Assembly (NCBI GenBank): GCA_001510575.1
Contig: LNGK01000008.1
Span: 3,419,435 to 3,483,434, forward strand
Direction of reading: 5' to 3'
DNA from: Knoxdaviesia capensis
Taxonomy: Eukaryota; Ascomycota; Sordariomycetes; Microascales; Gondwanamycetaceae
Length of the DNA stretch: 64,000 nucleotides
Each line of letters starts with the position of its first letter. Within the stretch, counting starts at the first letter, position 1. This document shows positions 27,409-39,139 of the stretch, piece after piece. The notes below the pieces were generated by a model. That model searched no databases, was not told where the DNA came from, and saw only the letters and a list, made by a program, of their open reading frames with translations. A program made the position numbers and the translations under genes.

Positions 27409-29005
27409 GAACCCAGCCAAACCAAACAAAGTGGAAACGGAGTCGGGGAAACCCGAACCCATTATTTTTTCCCCTGGTATTGATTGGCGATATTGGAGGC
27501 TGCCATGGCTGTTATTCTGATGGCACCAAACTTGCCTTTTTCTTGCCAGTTGTGTCAAAATACAACCCCGGCAAATGGCATCAAGAGCTGGGATTTTGGA
27601 GCTCCATTCCTTCCGCGTTGGCCTTTTACCTTGTTTGCTCGACCCATTTACTCTATGGAGTATCCTGGAACCACTGCCAATACCGCCATTGTACGCATAT
27701 ATCCCGACTGTTATTCCGTGGCGTTTCTGCCCTTGATTTGGGCGGTCGAAAGCCCTCATCTCATCATCATACGGCTATGTTTATCTAAGCCACCACTCCG
27801 GCAGACATATCCGGCGGCTGGCTTGGGACGATATGCCTCCTAATGCCTATGCTTTTCTTCATTTGAGTGCTTTCTATAGGGGGAAAGGGTTTGCCCCTAT
27901 TGTATCTGTTACGACTTGGCTGGCGTTGACAGTGTTGGATCTCCAATCCACCGACGCAGCAGACACCATTACGACCTTCGGAGTTTTCAGAACGATTCCC
28001 CTTTCTTTTTCCTCACTGATTTTCCCCTTTTCACGATATATGAGCTAGCCTAACGACTTGGGCATCGGCATTCACCCCCATCGTGAGATTTCCCCCTTTT
28101 GGGGGTTTCGTGCTCAGTTTATTTTTTCTTCTGAACTTCATTTGGGCTCGGCGCTCAGCGACCAGCGAGTTGTCATGTCTTTAGAGCTTTTGAGGTGGTA
28201 GTGGTGATGGAATATGCCGCCCAGTAGTTCTCATGGGTTCGAGCATTGCTTTTTTGGATAGAGATTGCTTGCTGGCAGGCATATGTTGGCAGGCATATGT
28301 TTGTCGGAGACGGAACTCTCTCGTATTCCATCTTTCTTTCTTGGGTTATTCATCGCCGGGCAGGTTTGGACGATGCATCTCTTCATTAGTAGATCTTCTC
28401 CCACGAGAGAAAGAATGAATTCTATGACTTATCACTTCTGAAAACGGGACTCTCGCCTACGAGATGGGTGATTCCTATGCGTATAACACAACTTTGACAT
28501 ACGGCAGGATTCAGTACTACATAAATGGGGACCGACGTGCTTCGTTCGGCGAAGCCGAAGCCCGAATGTGGAGTTTGGGACGATGGACAACGGCTATCTT
28601 AGGTGGAGGGGATCGGACAAGGGGGAACCATCGCTGATTTGGGAGCTTGCTGACTCTCTTTTCAGGTTTATTTTTTCTTGAGGTTTCTAGGCACTTGTTG
28701 ATCATAGGGCCAGGGGTGGCGGGGATCAATAGGGGAAGGCTACCAGAGAAGACAGAGCAGATCACTGATCAGGATTACGACGGCGGCTGAGCACCAGATC
28801 GGCAGCGGGTTCCGTCTTTGAATTATGGTTGGTGAAGTCGGGTGATAGGTATACAAGAAGAGGATAATGGAGTTTTGCCACGATACGAGAAGATTCTTGA
28901 CAGAGGTCGTATATGATTCTGGCATACAAGTGCTCACCTACAGGAAAATAGTTCTTTGCTAGTGACAGCGGAAACTGGGGGCACCAGGGATAGGAAATGC
29001 CGGCA
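27409..29005. other. intergenic, 3' flank of the nucleotidyltransferase gene
   Basis: Short frames only. A C/G hairpin (CCCCCTTTTGGGGG) occurs near 28090-28105. A 14-bp tandem duplication is listed separately. No gene is supported. Confidence 0.45.
28273..28300. repeat. 14-bp tandem duplication
   Basis: TGGCAGGCATATGT occurs twice in direct head-to-tail array, at 28273-28286 and 28287-28300, with no mismatch. Confidence 0.9.
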
Positions 29006-29192
29006 TTACTCGTGCCACGCCCCACTTATCTGGTCCACTCTCCGAGTGCTCATCAGCAATGTTGCCAACTCACCAATGTTGCCAATACACCAAAATTATT
29101 AAAAAAACCCTCTTCAACTATCACCATACTCGAAAATCTTTAGATGGTGCGCTCGGAGAGTGGACCAGATAAGTGGGGCGTGGCACGAGTAA
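29006..29192. mobile_element. MITE with 41-bp perfect terminal inverted repeats
   Basis: Left arm 29006-29046 and right arm 29152-29192 are exact reverse complements over 41 bp (outermost bases TTACTCGTGCCACG). The element starts and ends with TA next to CTCGTG/CACGAG, consistent with a TA target-site duplication as made by Tc1/mariner-type (Fot1/Pot2-like) transposases. The ~105-bp core is AT-rich, non-coding and holds an imperfect 17-bp direct repeat around CAATGTTGCCAA. Total length of 187 bp, long inverted repeats and no coding capacity fit a MITE mobilised in trans. The identity of the arms suggests recent insertion or selection for the hairpin. Confidence 0.85.
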
Positions 29193-31850
29193 GTGGTTGA
29201 GCTGTCGGCTTGCCTGTCATAATCAACCTGAGCGCAGCATATAGCACAAGATAACGAGCTTTTTGGCACCAGCAGACATTGTCTCTTTCGCTTAACTTCT
29301 CTCATTTTTCTTGAACTCTTTCTCTTTTTTGACCGCAGAGAGAATCCAGGTGGTCAGACAGAGCAGAGCCAGGATGCAACACACCGAGCCGGGGAGTTGA
29401 TGGATTTTGAGTTTCAGCCAGGGTATCGTGGAACAAGCTAGGTGCGGGACTGCGGGAAAGCAAAAACAAGAAAGAGTGTGCCAAAGCTCAAGCCATGTCT
29501 GTTCCGGCGGAGATCCTCCACTCTCCAGTTATTTGACACGCGAAGAACCCCCTCCCCCCCCTATTTCGCAAGGCAATTGATCTTGGTTTGCTTGCTGTCG
29601 GTTGGAGTTTCGGTTGTTTGAGCTTGCGGGCAAACGCTGATTGTTCTCGCAGGAGAAACTGCCTGTGCTCGGCGTTCGTATTTTGGCGAAACGGGTTACA
29701 TGAACAAATTGAACCGGCATTGACACTTCTATATTTTTCCTATTTCAAACCCGTTTATAAACGAGAGAAAGAGAGAGAAACAGCGCCAGCGTTGGTGATC
29801 GTTTCGGGATACGGGGAGCGAGTTTGATCCATTTACCACTGTCTACCGGACTCGGTTTTGTGCTCTCTGTCTACTGCGTTGTTATAAAAAGCAATCTGCG
29901 CTGAGATCGACGCACTTACACCAACAGACTTGACACCGGGACATGATGAAGACTGGAGGGAAAAAATGCCATCAGTCCTACAAAATCAGCCTTGGGATAT
30001 GCGCATTTTGTCCTTTTGATGTGATGATTAGCCTCAAGGGAGGAATTTGCTGTCAATGGTAACGCAACGCGGCGTATCCTTGGGAGCTGATCATGATCTG
30101 CAATCATGAGGGGGGAAGAGGGGGGGATAACAGGAAAAGGGGGGAACTTTGGGTGGAGAGGACGCGTGAAATAGAGCCCGGCAGAGCTGATTGACACGAT
30201 CTGCGTGAATCACTAGCAACTTGGAAGAACAGGAGATGAGGGTAAAAGATCTGTGACATGGACAACACGAGTGACAGTAGAGAACCCATTGGAGATCTAC
30301 GGGCCTCGGGCATTTCCCTTTCCGCCACGACGTAGCTATTCGCTCGTCGACCTTGAAGAGGATCTGAAACCTGGGCTAGAACCCACCTACTAGCTAACGA
30401 ACCAGTGCTGACTGTTGACCCCGGGCATGGTTCTAGACAAGGTGAGACGTGTCGACGGGAGGGGATGGAGAAGATATGGCCTCCTTTTAGGCTTAGTTTC
30501 TGCGTGCATTGCCGGCTATCGACGATCCGAAAAAGGCCGGCTCGAGAATGGCCTGAGCAAGGCGGACATTTGCAAAGAAGAGGATTTGAGTTACAATCGT
30601 TGATGGATCATGGAGAATCATGGAACATGGTAGACTGACAGAAAGATAATATCGGGAGTACTGGACTCCCCGATTGCTGGCCTTTCTTCCGAGACGTCGG
30701 TGACAGAGGGAGGGGCGAGCGAGCTTGGTGGTCAACTGCACCATTACTTGTCGGTGCGTGAGCCGTAAAAGTGTACCTGAAGCCTCCGCAGCGTTGAGCC
30801 TGCAGGATGATGTCGATCTCTTCCACCTGCAGCAAGTCTGTGTGCTACCTGTGCGAGTTAATGCACCTTTGACAGGTCTCACCCTAATTACTGAGGGCCA
30901 TGTTGGGTTGCACCGGTTTCAATGTCGGTATGAGAAGCGAAGAAATCACAGAGGAGCTGGAGGGGGAATAGAGTCTCTAAGGCTGGAATCTGCGTCTTCT
31001 AACAAGCTGTGCTGTGGCTCGTAAGGCCTAGCTGGATTGTGAACACTCAATCTCAAACCCACGATGGAGATACAAGGCCGTGCGGCAAGGAACTTCTGGG
31101 GGGGGGGAGCTTAAAGGTGACGACTTAAATACTGAGATCCTTACGGAAGGACTACTGAGAGCACAGTATCAAGTTGTATCGTACAGTGCTCGTTAGAGAT
31201 AGAGAGGGAAAACAAAGCAAAGAGACAGATTAACTAAAAGGATACAGCACTGGATACACGATTTCCTCAGACGGCGAACCCGGTTTCTGGTGGGGTGCGG
31301 CCGTTGGTGAGACCGGGGAAGATTATGTTTCGCTACGTCGATGTACATAGTGTGGGCGCAGGAACTTGAAGTACATGTACATCTAGTCCCACATTCGGTC
31401 GCCGTGTGTCAGGCTCAATAGCACCGCTTCCCTTATGATAATAGATTATCTTTGCCCCCCCCCCGGCCAGGTCTATCTGCCGGGTCTGTGTGTAGTATTC
31501 CTAGTAAAGCCCTAGCTTCCGATTCCACAGTTTCCTGGCCCCTCTCTCGTTTGTCCATGTTAAGCTTGTTCTTCATGCTCTGTGGTTCTGGGAGACACAC
31601 AGCGAGAGAGAGGGAGCAAACAGGAGACCGGTGGGGGAGGGGGGGGCAGACAGGGAGAAGTGAGGCGCAGACCTTCCTGGGAGAGGAGTTGACAGCGAGA
31701 AAAGAGAAACCTGGGAACAAGGAAGAAGGGCAAGTTGGTAAATGCAAAGAGGGCCGTGGGCTTGAATTGTTCGGTTTTGCCGTGTTGGTGGGACCTGACA
31801 TATGTGTGCGTGTGTGGTGTTCGTGTGGACGCGCGAAGATGTGTTGCTGG
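29193..31850. other. intergenic, no gene seen
   Basis: Many short frames occur on both strands, none with a recognisable domain. Homopolymer G and C runs occur near 29550, 30120, 31098 and 31457. It includes the distal promoter of the membrane-protein gene. Confidence 0.45.
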
Positions 31851-31853
31851 TAG

Positions 31854-31860
31854 TATATAA
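31854..31860 (+). promoter_or_regulatory. TATA box candidate
   Basis: TATATAA lies 309 nt upstream of the ATG at 32169 and just before a C/T-rich leader. This predicts a transcript start around 31890. Confidence 0.5.
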
Positions 31861-32168
31861 TCTTCTCGATCCCTCTGTTTCTCGAACCCATCCCCGGCCT
31901 GTTTTGGCTTCTTCTTTTTCTTTGGCCCCCTCGCCTGGCTTACACCGTTCACGAACCCCCATCCGTCTCTGATTAGCTTGTCAACTGGCCGGTTCAGACT
32001 TACACGGACGAGACTGGAGTGCACGACCTTTCCTTACATCTACCACTCCCACACGGTCTATTTCATTTTCATCTTCTCTTCTCTTCTTTTTATGACTTAT
32101 TATTATTAGTACTCTTTTTCTCTTTTCTTCTTTGTATTAAATTCCCCGCACAATTATATGCTCCCACC

Positions 32169-34435
32169 ATGAGACTCCCTCAGCTTTGGCACAAGAAGCC
32201 CGTCCACCTGCGTCTAATCATCCCGCGGCAGGATCCCGAAGCCACCCCGCCAGACGTTAGTGGCGACGCAGTTGACGAAGACGAGGTTGATGATGAGGTT
32301 GACGATGAGGTTGATGAGGGAGGTCGGGGCGGCAGTCCGGGGCCTGGCGGTGGTCCGGGCGCCTCACCGACTACTCCGGCCTCCGTTATTGCGGAGGCCA
32401 CTGCGGCAACTGAGTCAGAGACAGGCGAGCCGTCGTCGTCTTCTAGTGAAGTCGCGTCGCCAACCATCCCGCCACCGTTGACGCCGACGCCGGAGACTCC
32501 CCCAACTCCTTCTGCCCCTGCCCCTGCCCCTGCCCTGCCTCCGGCTACCCCTCCGACCCCTCCAACTCCGGGCCCTCCTGGCCAGTTGGAAGAGACGTCT
32601 ACATCGACAAGCACGAGCACGACGTCAACCACGTCGATTACAACGACCACATCGACTACCACGACATCCTCCACCACCTCCACCACTACCTCCACGAGCA
32701 CTATCCCTTCCACCACTTCCAGTAGCGTTCCTCCCACAACATCGTCAGTTATTTTGACATCATCTTCAGCGAGCCCCCCGCCTCCCCCTGCCATTTCCAA
32801 ACCCTCCACTACCACCACCTCCGCTGCTATCACCATTGACCTGCCAATTCTCAATGTGATCATCCCGGAAGGGTCAACATCAACAACCCCAGATGGTGTT
32901 CTCATCACCAGAACGGGCGCACCGGCAGTCATTACCACTCTGATCAACCAGGGAGTTACAGAGCCAACTGTTGCCAGCCCAATCTCGACGGCCTCTCCTG
33001 GTAGCTCGTCGTCTTTGCCATTAGATTCTCCCGGTTCGTCACTAGTGGTCGATATTTCATCGTTCAGTACTTCTGTACAGCCTACAGAGGTTGGGACTAG
33101 TGTGACAACGCCCATGCAGTCCGAGGTGGCTGGTACTCCCGACTCCGGACACATGTATGTGGAGAGTGGCGGGCTTGGAAGTGGTGAGAAGGGCGGCATT
33201 GCCGTTGGATCTATTGGTAAGTTTTTGCTTTCCTGTCCTGCAAAACTGACCTACCTGGTAGGCTGAAGGAAGATTACCGCAGGAGAAGGCTAACATGATT
33301 ATCATCGATAGCCGGCTTTGCCTTCATCATCAGCATCGCCCTGCTGTTCTATAAGTGGCGCAAGGGAAGTTTCCCCCAACCGGCACCGGCGCTGCGGCGC
33401 ATCTCTGACTGGCCGGGCGAATGGCGTGGCCGGTGGCGCCAGCACAAAGTTGACTGGCTTCCAAGCCGGTGGGCATCGCAGTCGTCGGAAAAGAAGCCCG
33501 ATAACATGTTTTCCACTCCTTCGGGCTCGTCCAGGATGGCGGCGATCAACGGCAGTTTTGCAGGATCGTTCCTCGAGTCCGAGGCTGAGAAAGGCGAGTT
33601 GCGTACTGAGTCTGCTGCTAGTTCTTTTGAGCCGGGCAATCTCGCCCCGCCGCCGCTGTACCTTCAGACCCAGCGCGGACGCATGCAGGACCAGGAAGAG
33701 TCCGAAATGCCGTGGGACTACCGCCAAACGTTCGCGCCGAGATCTGAGGTTCGTCCGGCCGCCGCCGGCGGCTACACCACGCGCCCGACCTCGAGCATCT
33801 ATAGCACCGAGTACGCACGCTCCAGCATGTTCGGCGCGCTGACGGCCACCACCACGACGGCGTCGGTGCGCTCGAAGAAGAGCTTCGCGTCGCGGCTGGG
33901 CGACTACCTGATCCCGACGCCGGAGGGCGTGCGCGGCCGCAGCCGCTCGCAGCCCCGCAGCGCCAGCGCGAGCCCAGCCCGCCAGTCGTGGGTGTCGTCA
34001 ATCCTCCAGCGGTTCTCGATTGCGCGCAGCGCGAGCCCGGCTGCATCGTCCGGCCGTGTGTCTCGTGCGGTGTCATCGCGCCCCACCTCGTCGGTCGGCT
34101 CGTCGTCGCTGCACAGCGGCCAGTCCACCAACGCGACCGCCGAGGACGTGCCCCCCGTGCCGCGTGTGCCCCCGGAGCACCGGCTGACCTTCGGCCTGAC
34201 CGTAGCCGTGCCGGCTCCGACGGACACGGACCCGGATCCTACTATCCCGGAGAGCCCGCGTGGCGTTGTGTCGCCGGAGCCTGTGGGCGCGCCGCCGCGG
34301 AACTACTACGGCCCTGCTAGACCGCCGCATGTGCACCCTCTCCGCGCCCACCGCGTACTTGGAAAAGACGACGATGCTCCGGCCGACGACATGTGGTGGC
34401 TCCAGGAACACACAGAGCGGTCGTACATTGGATAG
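32169..34435 (+). CDS. Ser/Thr/Pro-rich single-pass membrane protein (mucin-like)
   Basis: There are two exons, 32169-33216 and 33312-34435. Intron 33217-33311 (GTAAGT, GGCTAACA branch, ATAG) has phase 1. The product is 723 aa. An acidic stretch (about 37-55) precedes a Pro/Ser/Thr-rich ectodomain with long runs of alternating Ser and Thr (about 140-200). A single membrane segment at about 345-365 (AVGSIAGFAFIISIALLFYKW) is followed by WRK and a ~355-residue basic, Ser-rich tail with arginine/serine patches. This is the layout of Wsc/Mid2/Msb2-type wall sensors, but I see no WSC domain, so only the architecture is claimed. The ATG at 32169 has a good CACC context yet gives no signal peptide; the frame is open upstream to 32019 (see findings). 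Confidence 0.75.
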
Positions 34436-34620
34436 AGACCGGAACCGACTGTACCAATAACCCACCCCGAAAACCCGCGCAAACTGGAGAGAGGAAGGAT
34501 AACCTACCTGGACCGGATCCTACCCGTATTACGCATTTTCTGTTTGTTTCCCCTGCTGGATTCAGGGTTGTCTACCTTACAGGCATAGGGCTTGATTTTT
34601 TTCCATGACATTTTTTTTTC

Positions 34621-34669
34621 TGATGCCCTACTGGAATTAGGGTTGTAAGCCCTACTGTGTAGGGCATCA
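34621..34669. repeat. 11-bp inverted repeat TGATGCCCTAC..GTAGGGCATCA
   Basis: The arms are at 34621-34631 and 34659-34669. Inside them AAGCCCTA and TAGGG words repeat, so several foldings are possible. It lies 185 nt past the membrane-protein stop and 260 nt before the tRNA end, so it may lie in the 3' untranslated region. Confidence 0.6.
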
Positions 34670-34897
34670 CATGACGACACTCCTTTGATGACTACCACTT
34701 TCATATACCCATTTCATATGTATCTTGAAGAGTCTTATAAAGACTGACATATCAAAAAAGCTAATGATTGAAAGCTGATTGAGAGTGAATGAACTGATTG
34801 ATGTGTAACAGGTCAAGATACATAGGAAAAAAAAACCCCCCCCTTAAAGTCATCGTGCTTGAACGAAAGTGAGAAGTAAACGAACGATGAAGAGAAG

Positions 34898-34906
34898 AAA
34901 AAAAAA
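34898..34906 (-). terminator. RNA polymerase III terminator (T9)
   Basis: Nine consecutive A on the plus strand are T9 on the transcribed-sense minus strand, about 24 nt beyond the tRNA 3' end. A run of four or more T is the known Pol III stop signal. Confidence 0.7.
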
Positions 34907-34930
34907 TTTCATTTGTAATTTCTGACGTCC

Positions 34931-35002
34931 TAGCAACACCTCGTTTCGATCAAGGGTCCTCCGGGTTATGAGCCCGGCGCGCTTCCACTGCGCCATGTTG
35001 CT
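34931..35002 (-). tRNA. initiator tRNA-Met (CAU)
   Basis: The minus strand folds into a complete 72-nt cloverleaf without intron. The acceptor stem is AGCAACA/TGTTGCT with A discriminator, the D arm GCGC/GCGC, the anticodon stem CCGGG/CCCGG around CTCATAA, and the T arm CCTTG/CGAGG. Three features mark it as the initiator rather than the elongator: an A1-U72 first pair, three G-C pairs closing the anticodon loop, and the ATCGAAA T-loop in place of TTCRANN. The stretch TGGCGCAGTGGAAGCGCG matches yeast initiator tRNA as I remember it. Confidence 0.93.
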
Positions 35003-38000
35003 TGGTGGTTATTGTTGACAGGGGGGACGAAACTTTTAATTAAGAGGCCTAGTCTCTTTGGTGGGTGTAACCTGTAAAGCTTTAGTGGCTACTCACTAAA
35101 ATGCAGCCCTAAAGACGCTGGAGTTAGAGTTTCAACTAGGCTGGCTGCTTTGTGTTTTGTAGCTAGTTCGTCGTCCTTTCACCTTCAGTTGCTTTCATTT
35201 GACCTTACGGGTTAATTATCTTTGGTGATCGACTGTATTACTTGAAATAATCATGGCCGTTGGAGTCTGTCAGGTACCATGCTTCTCGTTGGTTTGTGAT
35301 CCCACGAGTACAGTACAGATAGATCATCTCCATCTCCCAGTAGCTACTCTCACCCTTCCTCGGCTCTTCTATCTCGCCGTTCCATCCGACAGCCTCACCA
35401 GTGCTTTTCTCGTGCTCACATGGACATCAATAGATTTCCGGTTGTCTTCTCCACTCTCTCTCGCTCTCTCCGCACCTAGTATGCCTCAACAAGCTCTGAA
35501 TTCTTCTGTCTATATTTCCACTCCGTAATGGACCGCGAGTCGTGTTCCACAGACGACTGACTCCCGCATACCCACGGACCTGTCCGTGCTCAGCTTCTCG
35601 CCCCAGCCGTGTTGGTCCATCGGTTTGTCTCATGCGGCGGGGTGTCTGGTTCTACCCGGAATGGTAGTGAGTGGTGTGTTCTCGTGGGTTTTTGGAGAAG
35701 CAAGTTCAAAGATTTGTTCTCTGTCCATATACCGCTCCTCCCTCAAGATCTGGTGAGGAGTATCAGATATCTTCCCCGGCGATGGCTTCGCATTCGGAGA
35801 TATAAGCATGTGCCTCCATGTAGGTACAATCAGGACGTACATATGCATGTCTCGTCCTTCTTGAGAAGGGTGGTGATAGTACTGCAATGCCCGGTACATA
35901 AGAGTAATATCTTATGCTTAGCATGCTTTCAGTTATGCTTAACCCCCTCACGGCGCTCCTCTTCTCCAAAAACCAGCAGTGTCTAGTGTTTGTTTCAACT
36001 GTTCAGAAACATCGACATGCGCATTTTCTGTTATATGGTCATCACGCTGGAGAATTGTCTTCTTTCGGCCTCTTGCAGTAGCCATGTAGCAACGAGCCAA
36101 ACGACCACAACCATCTCGACCAAGAAAAAACTTTTTCAAACAGGTCAAGTGCCAGTTAACTAATGTCAGGCCCTTTCCACATTTCTTTTAGACATGCCGT
36201 GCAACCTCGAAACGAACGAACGACTGTACAGTACTCTGGGGGGGTTTTTTTTTCTCCTTTCCCCTCACCTTAACTCGTTCTCAAAAAAGAAAGCATTTGG
36301 TGGTTCTGGTACGGAATATGGACTCTCGTTGCTTTGCATCCGGGGCTGCACCCATGAGACAAGGGGCAGTACTAATCCTTCCCAACCTTCACGCCTGTTG
36401 CTGAGGATCTGGGATACCGTTTTCTCTCTCGTGCATGTTCTCTCATGCATATCAAGACTGTGATATAGGGTCAAGAAGCGGGAATCACTGGGTGTGGACC
36501 AAACTTCTGATGCTTTCCGTGAACTGGCCTTTTTTTTTTTTTTTTTGGAGAGAGATACAGAGAGAGACAGATGTTTCAGGATTTTGGGTGGTGTGTCCTG
36601 TCCCACTGTGCCGACTCCCCTCCTCTCGGTGTTATCGTAGTACAGTACATATAGTATGTCGTATCTGCACCTGTTATGTCTTGTGCTCTAAGATGCCCTT
36701 CTGTCTCGGCTGGCGCTACTTCATACGGGGAGAAGTTTATATTATATGCCACACAACCTCATGCCAACCTTTCGTTCTGGCGATTGGGGGTCGGTGATAC
36801 TTGCACTTACATGCTGTTGTCCACGCCGATGCAACCCGGGCCCTCGGCCTACGCATACACAAAAGTCCAAAAGTATGGGCCAGAGATGTGCAAATTCTGC
36901 CACAGTTGACGCTCACCATGCCGCTCTGGAGATGGTCTATATGCTCCCCAGACTGCAGTGCATGTGCAGAGACACCTCACAACCAAACCTAGAGTCAGTC
37001 GTCTCGCATTGACACTGACTGCCTCCCACTCACATGTTTCTGGCTTATACCTGTTTGGGCAGCTTACCTCGCCTTCTGCCAAACTCACGCCAACGAATAC
37101 TCACCGTTATGCACAAGAGAGGCTATGGCCGGAGGTGACCTGTACTGGAATGGTGTGTCCAGGTTACTCTCCGAATCTCGCGGAGTGGTGTGGTTGGATG
37201 CAGGATTTATTTCTCATCCTTCCAGCCTCTCTTTCTCCAGACTTCCCCGCACAGCATCACCCGTGTGTGTATGGCACGTGCAACAGTGCTATAAGGATAT
37301 AAATACATTTACAGTACAGACTCCCCCAGCATCTACGTGAGTTCCAGCCTGGGAAGCCAAGTCGTCAACCACCCATTCTTAGTCTGTTAGGCCGTCCAGC
37401 GTGGTTAGACCGTCCTCTCACACACTATTGCAGCTCGTGAGGCAGAATCCCATTGGCCACGAACAGATTTGCTTCGCATGAGAGGCATGTCCATTCTCGG
37501 CCCTTTATTGATATTCCTATATGCCGAAAGTAGTCGACAGAAGCGAGGTCGGTCCATCGACATAGGAGTTTAGCGATGATGTGCCTGTACAGTACACCTT
37601 ATCCGAATCCTACTCGGGACCTAGAATCCAATTCTCTACCAACCGTGGACTGGAGTGACTGGCCGACATCTCGAGTCGGAAGGTAAAACGGACTGTATGC
37701 TAGGACAGTCATAGCCAGTGGCCGTAGTACTGTATGTAGGCTATGCTGATTTCTGCGGCTGGCACCCACCACGTGAACACAACCCACAACATCAACATTC
37801 ACAGGGCCAATATTTGCAGTGTCAATATTTACAGTATCAACACAACACCACGCGCATTGCTACTCATGGACAACAGATGAAGGCCCTTACCGTACGCTTT
37901 CCTTAGGGGAGTAAAGGCGGACTAACTCCCCGTAGCGGTTTAGCCAGGTAGTATAACGATGCAGACGCGAATGCGCTGCCATAATAGTTAGTAGTCCCCC

Positions 38001-39139
38001 TTGATTTCTTTCATCTTTTTTTTTTCGGCCTTAATCTTCTTTTCCTATGAGCCTAGATAGATCCGAGGTCGGGAGGTCAAGATAGTAAGTGGTACGAATG
38101 GTTGAGCGATAAGTGCAATTAATATACATACCAGAGTACGGAGAAGAATATGCGCAATGTACTCTGACAAACGGAAACTAAGTATGTTCCATAAATACTC
38201 ATATCTTCGGACACACCTCCTATGTCTATTACTACGAGTATAGTATAAATATCATATATAGGCACCCTTAGATGATGCGGAGCCAGAACACTACCACATG
38301 CTGGACCAAACTTTCCATTCACTTTACATGATCTCTGTTTAAATCACCAGAGGAAACTCCAGCAGATCCATGAGGGGAAAGACGAGAGAACCAGAGGGAA
38401 AAAAGGAAATAAAAGTCCCCCTCCCTCGAGGAGGGGCAACGAGGTTACATTAAAAATGGCTGGCTGGCCGTTTGTTGGCCCCTTGCCGCTGACGGAGGCC
38501 TGCCCCGGGCGGGAAGGACATCAAATCCAGGTATTATAGACAAGGAACGGAGGCAGACGGAAGACTGGAACAGGAAAGCAAGGATCTGTGAGGGCAAAAG
38601 CCGCCGCCAGGTGGAGGCCTGTATGACTGACTGTGTGGTATTTTGAAATTCCAGTAAATGCTCTTATTCGTATATGCGTGACAGTCAAGCTATACTATGC
38701 TAAACTAACATTCCCCAGTAGTCTCTGGCTCATCCTCAACGTTCTTCCCCTCTTGGCCATACCACCATCCATATTCCTGCGAGGTAGCGTATGATTCCAT
38801 TCGTAGGGGTCGATGTGCTGCTTATGGTCGTATCGTATACTAAGCAACAAGCGGTAACCCCAAAAGAAACTCTTGAAATAGTGTGCCCAAACTGACTGTT
38901 TATTCCCCTCTTCTCGGTCTCCTGCAGGCTCAACTCATAGGTTCATGCAGCCTCTTGCCATGTGGCCCAGTTTTTCTGCTTCTCCTCCAAGAATAAACTC
39001 GGATAGAAACTGCTCCGGGTTGGGTTGTCCTGGAGGTGTGTGGCTGCAGGGAGTAACAGGAAAAGGCAGAATTTGCAAAACGCCGTCTCCAAAGCCCGCC
39101 CACCACAATCAAAGCCGTTTGTGTGACAGCCCTTCCCCT
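35003..39139. other. gene desert
   Basis: No supported gene in about 4.1 kb. Notable are six occurrences of TACAGTAC/GTACTGTA between 35.3 and 37.8 kb, a T17 run at 36530-36546 followed by a GA-rich patch, and a CCCTC/GAGGG palindrome near 38420. The last ~200 bp before 39140 are the likely 3' untranslated region of the 716-aa gene. Confidence 0.45.

Noticed and set aside
32180..33199. 339-codon minus-strand open frame opposite the mucin-like gene
   Set aside because: It is the reverse reading of Ser/Thr/Pro codons, Val/Gly/Glu-rich, with no domain; the plus-strand gene with its intron and membrane span explains the region.
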